This document shows positions 34,464-43,080 of a stretch of DNA of 64,000 bases, piece by piece. The position numbers and the translations under genes are program-made. Below the pieces are notes generated by a model. It did not search any database. It saw nothing but the letters and a program-made list of their open reading frames with translations, and was not told the origin of the DNA. Origin of the DNA: Pedobacter namyangjuensis (GTDB taxonomy: Bacteria; Bacteroidota; Bacteroidia; Sphingobacteriales; Sphingobacteriaceae). The DNA is taken from NCBI RefSeq assembly GCF_003313325.1, contig NZ_QMHQ01000003.1, positions 310,001-374,000 on the forward strand, given 5' to 3'. The first letter of the stretch is position 1. Every line of letters begins with the position of its first letter.

Positions 34464-35944
34464 TAAATTTTTTCCTTCGTTAATTCGTTATCCACTGTGC
34501 GCCAAATATTCAAAGGATTTTCATTCTTCAACTCATCTGGTAAAAATTCGTTATCCCAATTTTGGAAAGATAATGGTCTAGCAAAACGCTTAATTCCATC
34601 GGCACCAACAGAGGTAAATCTGCTATCGGTACTTGCCGGGAAAGGACCACCGTGATGCATTGCCAAGGCAACTTCTACACCTGTTGGCACATTGTTAAAT
34701 ATTAAACGGCCACAAATCTCTTGCACTTCGCTTAATAATTCTTTATGTGCGTTAATATCGCCCGGCGTAGCCATTAATGTTGCCGTTAACTGACCTTCCA
34801 TTGCTTTTGTAACCGCTAATAATTCAGCTTCATCAGCACATTCTATAATTAAAGAATACGGACCAAACACCTCTTGATGCAAAACTGGATTATTTAAAAA
34901 TGTTGAGCCAGAAACGGTAGCAATGCTAATTTTACCTTGCGCTTTGGTAGCTTCGGTAGTAGATTGTGCAACCACCTCAACTCCGTTTTGATTTAATGCA
35001 GTGGCTAACTTGGTGCTATAATTATCGGCTATACCTTGGTGCAACATAGTTGCAGGCGTTAAAATCTCTATTTCTTGCTTTAAAAGCGACTTGAAAGTTG
35101 TTAAAGCATCATCGGCAACTGCCACAATTAAACCCGGATTAGTACAAAATTGGCCAACGCCCAAAGTAACCGAACCTGCTAATTGTTTAGCCAAACTTTC
35201 TGTCTCTGTAGCCAATTTTTCTGGCAATAAATAAACAGGATTAACACTTCCCATTTCGGCAAAAACCGGAATTGGGTTTTTACGCTGGTTAGCCCAATCA
35301 AACAAAGCTTTACCACCACCAAACGAACCAGTAAAACCGATCGCTTTTATAGCATCATGCTTAGCTAAATACTCTCCAACTTCAAAACCAGCACCGTAAA
35401 CGTGTGCAAAAATACCTTTTGGCATACTGCACTTTTCTGCTGCCTTTTCTATAGCCGAAGCCATTAATGTTGATGTTTTTAAATGCGCTGGATGCGCTTT
35501 TACGATAACCGGACAGCCCGCTGCAAAAGCGCAAGCAGTATCGCCACCGGCTGTAGAATAAGCAAAAGGGAAATTACTTGCACCAAATACTACAACCGGA
35601 CCAAGTGGCACCAACATTTTACGTACATCTGGTTTTGGAGGTGTACGCTCTGCCAATGCAGTATCTATACTTGCTTCTAGCCAATTTCCTGCTTCCGCTG
35701 CAGCTCCATAGCTTGTTAACTGAAACATCGTTCTAGCTCTTTCGCCTTGTAAACGTGCTTGTGGCAAATTAGTTTCTGCCATTGCAGTTTCAATCAGTTC
35801 ATCGCCCAACGCTTCAATCTCCGCAGCAATTGCACGCATAAAATCTGCACGTTGTTTTAAGCTATAGTTTTTATATTGATGAAAAGCTTTAACCGAATTT
35901 GCTATAACCTGATCTAGTTCTGCTATTGTAGTATCCTTATACAT
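34463..35944 (-). CDS. Alpha-ketoglutarate semialdehyde dehydrogenase
   Basis: A 493-residue NAD(P)-dependent aldehyde dehydrogenase. GASNFPFAYS and VIVKAHPAHLKTS line the cofactor site, FTGSFGGG is the glycine motif, AEMGSVNPVYLLP holds the general-base glutamate and GVGQFCTNPGL the catalytic cysteine. The sequence style (GQFCTNPGL, EMGSVNP) is that of the hydroxyproline/hexarate ketoglutarate-semialdehyde group rather than betaine or succinate types. It makes 2-oxoglutarate, linking hydroxyproline to the TCA cycle. Confidence 0.9.
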   Translation of the reverse strand: MYKDTTIAELDQVIANSVKAFHQYKNYSLKQRADFMRAIAAEIEALGDELIETAMAETNLPQARLQGERARTMFQLTSYGAAAEAGNWLEASIDTALAERTPPKPDVRKMLVPLGPVVVFGASNFPFAYSTAGGDTACAFAAGCPVIVKAHPAHLKTSTLMASAIEKAAEKCSMPKGIFAHVYGAGFEVGEYLAKHDAIKAIGFTGSFGGGKALFDWANQRKNPIPVFAEMGSVNPVYLLPEKLATETESLAKQLAGSVTLGVGQFCTNPGLIVAVADDALTTFKSLLKQEIEILTPATMLHQGIADNYSTKLATALNQNGVEVVAQSTTEATKAQGKISIATVSGSTFLNNPVLHQEVFGPYSLIIECADEAELLAVTKAMEGQLTATLMATPGDINAHKELLSEVQEICGRLIFNNVPTGVEVALAMHHGGPFPASTDSRFTSVGADGIKRFARPLSFQNWDNEFLPDELKNENPLNIWRTVDNELTKEKI

Positions 35945-36012
35945 ATTTTTTGTTTTTTTGATTTAATAAGCCACGACGCTAATTAAACCTGTGTTTTATT
36001 GCTTTTAAAGCG

Positions 36013-36055
36013 AAAAATTGCAGGCGACACTTCTTATGGAAATGCCACTTGCAAT
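36013..36055. other. Imperfect stem-loop in the deaminase-dehydrogenase gap
   Basis: ATTGCAGGCGACA and TGCCACTTGCAAT can pair if G-U pairs are allowed, around a 17-base loop. It separates the deaminase gene from the dehydrogenase gene and could affect mRNA stability. Weak evidence. Confidence 0.35.
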
Positions 36056-36078
36056 CTCTAATTATAAATTGATTAGCC

Positions 36079-37011
36079 CTAAGCTACTTCAACTTCTAAA
36101 TTTAAATAGTCTGGCAAAATAGGGCGATTAGCCAAGGCATCATTGATTACCTTAAGCACTCTTTCTCTTTCTTCGCCTTTAACAACTAATCTTGGTGCTC
36201 TAACATATTCAGAACCAATACCAACAGCGGTTGCAGCTAATTTAATGTATTGTACCAATTTAGGGTGAATATCTAATTCTAATAATGGCATAAACCATCT
36301 GTAAATTGCCAGAGCCTCATCATATCTTTTAGCTTTAACCAAACGATAAATTGCCACAGTTTCTGCTGGGAAAGCATCAACCAAACCAGCAACAAGACCG
36401 TGAGAACCTAACAATAAAGCCTCTAACGAAATTGTATCTACACCACCCAAGATTTTAAATCTGTCGCCAAATCTGTTAATCATGTTAGTGATGTTTGCCA
36501 AATCTCTTGTGCTTTCTTTAACAGCTTGGATATTTGGGTAAGGCAATAATTGCTCAAACATCGCGATAGAAACTTTAATTCCGTAATCAACCGGATTGTT
36601 GTAAATTAAAATTGGCAAGTTCGTACCTGTAGCAACTGCTTGGAAATAAGTTACAACCTCTTCGTCATCAGCTTTATATTTTAGTGGAGGTAATAGCATA
36701 ATGCCATCTGCACCCAACTGCTCAGCTTCTTGTGCCATTTCTATAGCAACTTTGGTTATTTGCTCAGCTACATTTATAATAACAGGAACTTTACCTGCAA
36801 CAGCTTTAACGCAATAAGTCAAAAACTCAGCTTTTTCTTCTCTAGTTAAGGTACTTGCCTCTCCTAAAGAGCCACAAATAATAATTCCATCAACGCCTGC
36901 GGCTAATTGCGCATCAAGGTTTTTTTGGAACAAAGGATAATCGATTGTATCGTTTTCTGTAAAAGGAGTTAGTAGCGCCGGATATACGCCTTCCCAAGCA
37001 ACTTGTTTCAT
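36079..37011 (-). CDS. DHDPS-family pyrroline-4-hydroxy-2-carboxylate deaminase (candidate)
   Basis: A 310-residue TIM-barrel class I aldolase-type lyase. The pyruvate-type motif is GSLGEASTLTREE, YNNPVDYGI holds the tyrosine region, and the Schiff-base lysine is in QAVKESTRDL (about residue 165). The family includes dihydrodipicolinate synthase, but a lysine-pathway role is unlikely in this operon. By pathway logic it converts pyrroline-4-hydroxy-2-carboxylate to 2-oxoglutarate semialdehyde and ammonia. It is the first catabolic gene after the AraC regulator. Confidence 0.88.
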   Translation of the reverse strand: MKQVAWEGVYPALLTPFTENDTIDYPLFQKNLDAQLAAGVDGIIICGSLGEASTLTREEKAEFLTYCVKAVAGKVPVIINVAEQITKVAIEMAQEAEQLGADGIMLLPPLKYKADDEEVVTYFQAVATGTNLPILIYNNPVDYGIKVSIAMFEQLLPYPNIQAVKESTRDLANITNMINRFGDRFKILGGVDTISLEALLLGSHGLVAGLVDAFPAETVAIYRLVKAKRYDEALAIYRWFMPLLELDIHPKLVQYIKLAATAVGIGSEYVRAPRLVVKGEERERVLKVINDALANRPILPDYLNLEVEVA

Positions 37012-37027
37012 AGTTTAATTTTTTTAT

Positions 37028-37035
37028 CAAATTTA
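37028..37035 (-). promoter_or_regulatory. Candidate -7 promoter element of the hydroxyproline operon
   Basis: TAAATTTG on the minus strand fits TAnnTTTG and lies 17 bases before the deaminase ATG, implying a very short leader. No clear TTTG is seen near -33, which would suit an activator-dependent promoter under the AraC protein encoded just upstream. Confidence 0.45.
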
Positions 37036-37122
37036 AGTTGGTAGTACTAAATATTTTTATCGTGTTTTGATGGAAAATAAACGAATATTAACCTTCGTAA
37101 ATTTTACAGTTATTTTTTGGTG

Positions 37123-37998
37123 TTAAAAATTACTAAAGTAGTGTTCTAAATATGCCTTCGGCGATTCGCCTTTAACCGCTTTAAATACTCGGTTAAAATT
37201 AGTAACACTATTAAATCCGCAAGTGTAGGCAGCGGTGGCAATATTCTCATATCTGCCACTTGTTAATTTCTTACAAGCCTCATTAATTCGCATTTCATTT
37301 AAAAAAGAAACGAAGGTTTGTCGAGTGTGCTTTTTAAAATACCTGCAGAAAGCCTGCGGTGTCATGTGTGCTTGCGCCGCCACTTCTTCTAGGGTAATTA
37401 ATCGCTCGTAATGTTGCATTATATAACTGAAGATGTTCGCAATTCTAATTCCTTCGTTCTCAGAAAAACTTACCGAACGTGATTGCGCCAAAGGCTGCTC
37501 TTTACCACTATATTGACACAAATTATTAACTAACTGCAAAAAGTTGGTTAATAATTCTTGATTTTGTGAGTTTTGAACGGCCAACATCTGCGATATAATC
37601 ACGTCGCAATGTTTAGATGGCACTTTAAATCCGCCTTGAAATTGTTGTAAAAACGACTTCACCAACTGCATTTCGGGAAGATCAAAAACAGGCAGTAATC
37701 TTCCTGCCGGATCAAAGAAAATCATCAAAGCTTGAATTTGCAATCCACTTTCTTCCTGAAAATATTCTGCATTGCTCTTAAATAAATGCGGCTGGTTTGC
37801 GCCAAGCAAATAAACATCATTAGCCTTAAATGCGTAAAGATGATTATCCACTACCAACGTCCCTTCGCCTTCTTTTATCCAAATCAACTGCGCTTCATTA
37901 TGCCTATGCAAATGAGGGTAAAAATGAGGCATAATATCTTCCTGAACAATTATTGCCCTATCATGCGCTACCGGTAATGTGAACTGTAAAACCTTCAT
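37123..37998 (-). CDS. AraC-family transcriptional regulator
   Basis: A 291-residue regulator; start chosen at the ATG at 37998 (MKVLQFTLPV), with a TTG two codons up as the alternative. The N-terminal cupin (HFYPHLHRHNEAQLIWIKEG; FKANDVYLLGANQPHL) would bind the inducer, and the C-terminal double helix-turn-helix (LEEVAAQAHMTPQAFCRYFKK; ATAAYTCGFNSVTNFNRVFK) binds DNA. It directly precedes the hydroxyproline genes in the same direction and is divergent from the aminopeptidase, so it is their likely local activator. Confidence 0.92.
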   Translation of the reverse strand: MKVLQFTLPVAHDRAIIVQEDIMPHFYPHLHRHNEAQLIWIKEGEGTLVVDNHLYAFKANDVYLLGANQPHLFKSNAEYFQEESGLQIQALMIFFDPAGRLLPVFDLPEMQLVKSFLQQFQGGFKVPSKHCDVIISQMLAVQNSQNQELLTNFLQLVNNLCQYSGKEQPLAQSRSVSFSENEGIRIANIFSYIMQHYERLITLEEVAAQAHMTPQAFCRYFKKHTRQTFVSFLNEMRINEACKKLTSGRYENIATAAYTCGFNSVTNFNRVFKAVKGESPKAYLEHYFSNF

Positions 37999-38354
37999 TT
38001 GCAAATTATCACAAGCTCAATATTAACTCAAAAATTTAACATATACGCAAAACAAGTTAAAATTAGTTAATAATCTATCAATATTAACCAATTTTTTAAC
38101 CCCAAAAAGTTAAAATCTGTAAAGTTTGCATCAAAAATGTTATAAAAAACTTTTCAACTTTAATTGTAGTATTGCAACCATTAATTAAAAATATTCACCA
38201 TTGGTTAAATATTCACCGTAAAGGACATTAATTCATCCCTAACACGAATCTAGCCTACTGCTTAAAAACGGTAGGCTATTTTTTTTTAGCATAATTGAAA
38301 AGTCATTAACGCTCAAAGATTTTAAACTTTACCATAACTTTTACAAATTTGTAC
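37999..38354. other. Divergent intergenic region of 356 bases
   Basis: No gene longer than a few codons is convincing. The region is AT-rich and contains a strong plus-strand hairpin with a T-run at 38251-38287, described separately. GTAAAGTTTG near 38119-38128 is one base off the TAnnTTTG spacing. Confidence 0.6.
38251..38287 (+). terminator. Intrinsic terminator inside a divergent promoter region
   Basis: TAGCCTAC and GTAGGCTA form an 8-pair stem around 12 bases, followed at once by nine T. It lies 68 bases before the aminopeptidase ATG and points the same way, so either it is an attenuator in that gene's leader or it ends a short non-coding transcript started in this region. Confidence 0.7.
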
Positions 38355-40130
38355 ATGACTTATATCGAAAAACTAAACGCTATTCGCGAGCAAATGAAAG
38401 CCGATGGCGTTGCCGCATATATTATTCCATCTGCCGATCCGCACATTAGCGAATATTTACCAGACCATTATAAGTGTATTTCTTTTACTACTGGATTCAA
38501 AGGTTCGGTTAGTACGGTGGTAATTACCCAAGATTTTGCAGGTTTATGGGCAGATTTTAGGTATTTTGAACAAGCAGAGGCAGAACTTGAGGGAAGTGGA
38601 TTTGAATTGGTAAAACTAAAAGTTCAGCATATGCCGGAATATATTACCTGGCTAGGCGAAAACTTAGCCAAGGGCGATACAATTGCTTTCGATGAAAAAC
38701 TGGTTTCTGTTGTACTTGGTCAGTTGCTACAACGCCAATTAGCCTATAAAGAAATTGGTTTTTTGCATAAAGACTATTTAAGCCCAATATGGGAAAACCG
38801 ACCAGCACTGCCAACGGCACCAGCATTTTTGGTATCCGAAGACGTTGTTGGCCAATCGGTAAGCGAAAAATTAACTGCCGTTAGAGCTCAAATGCAAAAA
38901 CTGCATGCCGATTTTCATTTAATTTCTTCGTTAGACGATTTGGCTTGGCTTTTTAACATTCGCGGAGCAGATGTAAGTTTTAACCCCGTTGTTTTAAGTT
39001 TTGCATTGGTTTCTGCTACACAAGCAACTTTGTACATTCAACCTGATAAATTAACAGAGGCTGATAAATTATCCTTGTCAAAAAATGGCGTACAGCTTTT
39101 AGCTTACGATACCATTGCGAAGGATTTACAATACCTGCCTGCCGAAAGCGCAATTTTAATTGACCCAAAACGTAACTGTTTTGCACTTTATAAATTAATT
39201 CCACATTCGGTAAAGCAAGTTTTCGAAACTAATCCTTCTACTCATTTAAAGGCAATTAAAAACAGCGTAGAGATAGAAAACACACGCAAAGCGATGATTA
39301 AAGATGGCGTAGCAATTACGCAGTTTTTAAAATGGGTTACAGAAAATGTAGGCAAATCAGAAATTACCGAGCTTTCAGCAGCCGAAAAATTAAAAGGATT
39401 TAGAGCTGCGCAAGGCGATTTTGTAGGCGAGAGTTTTAATACCATTGCTGGCTACAAGGCGCATGGAGCGTTGCCACATTACGCATCAACACCAGAAAGC
39501 AATGTGGCCATTGAGGCTAACGGGCTTTTCTTAGTAGACTCTGGAGGCCAATACCGTTACGGCACTACAGATATTACACGTGTTTTGCCAATGGGTAACA
39601 ATACAGAAGAAGAAAAAACCGATTATACCTTAGTTTTAAAAGCTATGATAGAAGGTTGCAAAACTCGCTTCCCGAAAGGCACCTGCGGTTACCAGATAGA
39701 TGCAATTACCCGCAGACCGATGTGGGATTATGCCTTAAACTATGGTCATGGAACCGGTCACGGTGTAGGTTACTTTTTAAATGTACACGAAGGACCACAG
39801 GTTTTTAACGCCACGGCCACCCCAGTTGCAGTAGAATTAGGCATGATTACTTCCATCGAACCTGGAATTTATCGCCCCGGAAAACATGGCATCCGTATAG
39901 AAAACTTGGTTTTAACCATTGCAGACGAAACCAATATATTTAACGAGTTTTATGCGTTTGAGACTTTAACTTTAGCCCCTATCGATACGACTTTAGTTAA
40001 AAAAGAACTTTTAGAAAAATCGCATATCGATTGGCTAAATGCTTATCATGAAAATGTTTACAATAAATTGAGCCAATTTTTGAGTGAAGATGAAAAAACA
40101 TTTTTATCAAAAATGACTGTAGCGCTTTAA
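38355..40130 (+). CDS. Xaa-Pro aminopeptidase (aminopeptidase P, three-domain type)
   Basis: A 591-residue M24 metallopeptidase that removes the N-terminal residue before proline; the start is the ATG at 38355, two codons after a TTG. Two creatinase-like N-terminal domains (1 to about 310) precede the pita-bread domain. Metal ligands are seen in LFLVDSGGQYRYGTTDITR (two Asp), GHGTGHGVGYFLNVHEGP (His), SIEPGIYRPGKHG (Glu) and IRIENLVL (Glu). Length is like eukaryotic cytosolic APP1 and its Bacteroidota homologues. No signal peptide. Its position next to hydroxyproline genes suggests joint use of collagen- or extensin-derived peptides. Confidence 0.94.
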   Translation: MTYIEKLNAIREQMKADGVAAYIIPSADPHISEYLPDHYKCISFTTGFKGSVSTVVITQDFAGLWADFRYFEQAEAELEGSGFELVKLKVQHMPEYITWLGENLAKGDTIAFDEKLVSVVLGQLLQRQLAYKEIGFLHKDYLSPIWENRPALPTAPAFLVSEDVVGQSVSEKLTAVRAQMQKLHADFHLISSLDDLAWLFNIRGADVSFNPVVLSFALVSATQATLYIQPDKLTEADKLSLSKNGVQLLAYDTIAKDLQYLPAESAILIDPKRNCFALYKLIPHSVKQVFETNPSTHLKAIKNSVEIENTRKAMIKDGVAITQFLKWVTENVGKSEITELSAAEKLKGFRAAQGDFVGESFNTIAGYKAHGALPHYASTPESNVAIEANGLFLVDSGGQYRYGTTDITRVLPMGNNTEEEKTDYTLVLKAMIEGCKTRFPKGTCGYQIDAITRRPMWDYALNYGHGTGHGVGYFLNVHEGPQVFNATATPVAVELGMITSIEPGIYRPGKHGIRIENLVLTIADETNIFNEFYAFETLTLAPIDTTLVKKELLEKSHIDWLNAYHENVYNKLSQFLSEDEKTFLSKMTVAL

Positions 40131-40211
40131 TTGCTAATTCGCAAAATCTACCCGGTTCCGTTTACCTATAAATTTAATATTCAGCGTATAACGCATCCTT
40201 TAGTGCTATAT

Positions 40212-40246
40212 AAACCTTCCTACTTAAAAAACAGGAAGGTTTTTTG
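40212..40246 (+). terminator. Terminator of the aminopeptidase gene
   Basis: AAACCTTCCT pairs with AGGAAGGTTT around an 11-base A-rich loop, followed by a T-run, 82 bases past the stop. Confidence 0.85.
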
Positions 40247-40284
40247 TTTATAAAAAGCATACAACTGCAAAAACAAGGCTCTTC

Positions 40285-40292
40285 TATATTTG
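40285..40292 (+). promoter_or_regulatory. -7 promoter element of the HPF-like gene
   Basis: TATATTTG matches the Bacteroidota consensus TAnnTTTG exactly and lies 28 bases before the ATG at 40321. No clear -33 TTG at the right distance. Confidence 0.5.
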
Positions 40293-40320
40293 TTAATATT
40301 ACATACTTAAAAACCTAAAT

Positions 40321-40635
40321 ATGAATATTCAATTAAATGCCGATAAGAATTTAACGATTCACGAACCTTACGAAATTCAAATTAAAGAACAGTTAACCAA
40401 AGATTTAGACCGTTATAGCAATCATGTTTCTCGCGTAGAGGTTCATCTTTCTGACGAAAATGGTAGCAAAGCAGGATTAAATGATAAAAAGTGTTTAATC
40501 GAAGCAAGATTAGATGGTAAACCTCCAATTGTGGCTAGCGATTTGGGCAATACTTACGACCTCGCATTAAAAGGTGCTACAGAAAAAATAAAAAGCGCTT
40601 TAAACACTGCAGTTAGTAAAATGCAGGATAAATAA
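40321..40635 (+). CDS. HPF/RaiA-type ribosome-associated protein
   Basis: A 104-residue protein with the beta-alpha-beta-beta-beta-alpha pattern of short hibernation factors: an IEVHLSDENG-like strand (here VEVHLSDENGSKAG), KKCLIEARLDG and a C-terminal helix (DLALKGATEKIKSALNTAVSKM). It would bind the 30S decoding region in stationary phase or stress. It is shorter than long HPF and lacks the C-terminal dimerising domain. Single gene with its own -7 element and terminator. Confidence 0.85.
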   Translation: MNIQLNADKNLTIHEPYEIQIKEQLTKDLDRYSNHVSRVEVHLSDENGSKAGLNDKKCLIEARLDGKPPIVASDLGNTYDLALKGATEKIKSALNTAVSKMQDK

Positions 40636-40653
40636 AAAGACAAATCAATTATC

Positions 40654-40690
40654 AAAATCCGATTGTGCAAAACACAATCGGATTTTTTTT
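40654..40690. terminator. Bidirectional terminator of the HPF and restriction genes
   Basis: A 14-pair stem, AAAATCCGATTGTG with CACAATCGGATTTT, 5-base loop, T-run on the plus strand. The stop codon of the minus-strand gene at 40689 lies inside this T-run, so the two convergent genes are packed tightly. Confidence 0.9.
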
Positions 40691-41444
40691 AGCCTTTTAG
40701 TTTAGCTACTAAAAAAGAAATGGGCTTCAAATCTCCAGCTTGGATATAATAATTATTAGCATCCATTTTAATATGGCCATTTAATATTGCGCCTTGTGGT
40801 ATTAGATAGCGTTGCGCAACCAATGCTTTTAAAGTTAGATTGCTCATACAACCTGCAACATCATAAAACCAGTTCACGCTATACAGAAGTGCTTTGATTT
40901 CCGTTAAACCGTAAATTTCGTTTGAATAGAACATCCCTTTTGATTGAAAAATATTTTTTATATCGGGCTTAAACCTCACCAATACAAAGTAATCGTACTG
41001 TGCATTTTCTCCAGCCAAAGTGTTTGGCAAATAATTTCCGTTCTCATCCCAATCTTGGGCCTCCAATAATAAAAGGTTAGCAAAACTAGCGGCAGATTTA
41101 ATGTTTACTCGTTTTCCATTTACTTTCAAATCGCAATCGTCCCAGGTTCCTTTTCCATGAATACCAAAATCTACTTCATCTACTGTTAAGGAGTAAATTT
41201 GAAACAAGTTATACAACACAACTTCCGCTAGTTTACCTTGAAACGTATTACAAAAAACCTCTCCCTTTTTTCTGCGAGAAATTCCGCCTGTTCTATGGCT
41301 GCGATGATGTCCTTCGCCATAAACCATGCTGTAAGCAAACGTTAAAGCCTTATCTATATGCTCCAATTCAATCGCTGTAGCATTAAAACTGCATTTATGG
41401 TTTACAGAATAATGGCTGTCTTCGTTATGGGTTAATTTACTCAT
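40689..41444 (-). CDS. Probable type II restriction endonuclease
   Basis: A 251-residue protein of no family I can name. It shows a plausible PD-(D/E)xK core: glutamate in FQGKLAEVVLYNLF, aspartates in WDDCDLKVNG and lysine in RVNIKSAAS, with the right spacing. The N-terminal part has a basic stretch (GHHRSHRTGGISRRKKG). It is divergent from a C5-cytosine methyltransferase, the usual layout of a type II R-M pair, and that context carries most of the weight. Recognition site unknown. Confidence 0.65.
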   Translation of the reverse strand: MSKLTHNEDSHYSVNHKCSFNATAIELEHIDKALTFAYSMVYGEGHHRSHRTGGISRRKKGEVFCNTFQGKLAEVVLYNLFQIYSLTVDEVDFGIHGKGTWDDCDLKVNGKRVNIKSAASFANLLLLEAQDWDENGNYLPNTLAGENAQYDYFVLVRFKPDIKNIFQSKGMFYSNEIYGLTEIKALLYSVNWFYDVAGCMSNLTLKALVAQRYLIPQGAILNGHIKMDANNYYIQAGDLKPISFLVAKLKG

Positions 41445-41590
41445 TTAGCGGTTTATAATTACAATTTAGCATTTTCATTGTAAATTTCCTTGCTTATTTT
41501 ATTCAAGCAGAATCTAAAATATCACATCCTAAATAGCTTAGATTTTTTTATCTTGCAGGCAAATAAAATCATAGCGTAACACCAATAGAA

Positions 41591-42820
41591 ATGGATTTGA
41601 AGGACAAGATATCGTTAGCAGAATTACTGATAAACAAACATAAATCCAAAAAAGAAACGCTAGATCATTTAGATGCTTCGTTAACACACTATTTGCAAAG
41701 AAGCGCTGATAATAATGATAAAAAGCTTAAGCTCGACGCTATTTTTTATACCAAGCAAATATTAAACGCTAAGACCGACGGAGAAGAATTTGCTGAAAGT
41801 AAAATCAGTAAAGCACTCGACAATAGTATTTTTGAGCCCATTCCGATCCCTTTTCCAGAACAGAAAAAAACACATTTTACTTTTATAGATTTATTTGCCG
41901 GAATCGGCGGTTTTAGGTTAGCACTCCAGAATATTGGCGGAAAATGTACCTACTCAAGCGAGTACGAACCAAATGCAAAAGTTACCTATGCCACAAATTT
42001 TGGCAAAATTCCCTATGGCGATATCACTAAGGACGAAATAAAGGACTACATACCCGAGTCGTTTGATATTTTATGTGGTGGTTTTCCTTGCCAAGCTTTT
42101 TCTATTGCAGGTCACCGCAAAGGTTTTTCTGAAACTAGAGGAACGCTGTTTTTCGACATTCAACAAATAATCGAACAGCACAGACCCAAAGTAGTTTTTT
42201 TAGAAAATGTTAAAAACCTTGTAACACATGATAATGGCAATACTTTTAAAGTTATTTTAGAAATTTTACAAGAAAAACTAAAATATAAGGTTAGCTACAA
42301 GGTATTAAACTCTATGACACATGCCAACGTTCCGCAAAACAGGGAGCGTATATTCATCGTTGCTTTTGACCCTGAGCAAGTACCTAACCACGCCAATTTT
42401 AATTTCCCAGAGGCAATACCTTTAACAAAAACTATACACAACATTTTAGAACCAGGCAAACAGCCAGATAAATATTATTATAGCAAAAGCCATATGTACT
42501 ACCCAACCTTACAAAAATCAATGACCTCTGTAAATACACTTTACCAATGGCGCAGGGTTTATGTAAGGGAGAATAAAAACAACGTATGCCCAACTTTAAC
42601 GGCAAACATGGGTGCCGGTGGGCATAATGTACCTTTGGTTAAAGATGCATTTGGCATCAGAAAACTTACCCCTAGAGAATGTTTTTCTTTTCAGGGCTAC
42701 CCAGAAAATTATATTTTACCAAGTTACCTTGCCGATAGCAAACTTTACATGCAAGCCGGAAATTCAGTAACCACACCCTTAATCGAGAGGATTGCGGTAA
42801 AAATAAAAGAGGTATTATAA
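41591..42820 (+). CDS. dcm: DNA (cytosine-5-)-methyltransferase
   Basis: A 409-residue C5-MTase with an N-terminal extension of about 95 residues. Motif I is FTFIDLFAGIGGFRLAL, the catalytic motif IV is GGFPCQAFSIAG, motif VI is VVFLENVKNL, motif VIII is VPQNRERIFIVAF, the target-recognition region ends in TLTANMGAGGHNVPLV, and motifs IX/X are LTPRECFSFQGYP and QAGNSVTTPLIERIA. Paired with the divergent nuclease gene and a Vsr gene downstream, it is the modification half of a type II system. The extension may aid regulation or DNA contact. 'dcm' denotes the family, not CCWGG specificity. Confidence 0.93.
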   Translation: MDLKDKISLAELLINKHKSKKETLDHLDASLTHYLQRSADNNDKKLKLDAIFYTKQILNAKTDGEEFAESKISKALDNSIFEPIPIPFPEQKKTHFTFIDLFAGIGGFRLALQNIGGKCTYSSEYEPNAKVTYATNFGKIPYGDITKDEIKDYIPESFDILCGGFPCQAFSIAGHRKGFSETRGTLFFDIQQIIEQHRPKVVFLENVKNLVTHDNGNTFKVILEILQEKLKYKVSYKVLNSMTHANVPQNRERIFIVAFDPEQVPNHANFNFPEAIPLTKTIHNILEPGKQPDKYYYSKSHMYYPTLQKSMTSVNTLYQWRRVYVRENKNNVCPTLTANMGAGGHNVPLVKDAFGIRKLTPRECFSFQGYPENYILPSYLADSKLYMQAGNSVTTPLIERIAVKIKEVL

Positions 42821-42896
42821 GTTTTTCAGAAACTACCAAACCTTGTAAGTAAGACCATTTTTCTGAAAAGCAGTTTCAGCAGTACTTGGCCTAATA

Positions 42897-42960
42897 TGCC
42901 CCACTATTCGTTTTACTTCGCCGTCGTTCCTAGGCTTCGTGCCCACTACAATTGGGTTTA
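42897..42960 (-). repeat. Dispersed hairpin repeat, copy G
   Basis: On the minus strand: TAAACCCAATTGTAGTGGGC ... AACGAATAGTGGGGCA. The core CACGAAGCCTAGGAACGACG is unlike those of the other copies and pairs poorly. It lies between the convergent methyltransferase and Vsr genes. Confidence 0.65.
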
Positions 42961-43080
42961 TATAACCTGGGTTTACCTTACTATTTACCGCAGCTTGCAA
43001 ACTGCCTAGTAGCATTAAAGGTAAATTCTTTCATATTAGGGAGGGCATTTTCTCGAAGACAAAACCAACATTCAGTCAAT

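Noticed and set aside
41878..42820. Assigning CCWGG specificity to the methyltransferase because of vsr
   Set aside because: Vsr homologues accompany many C5-methyltransferases; the target-recognition region gives no site I can read.
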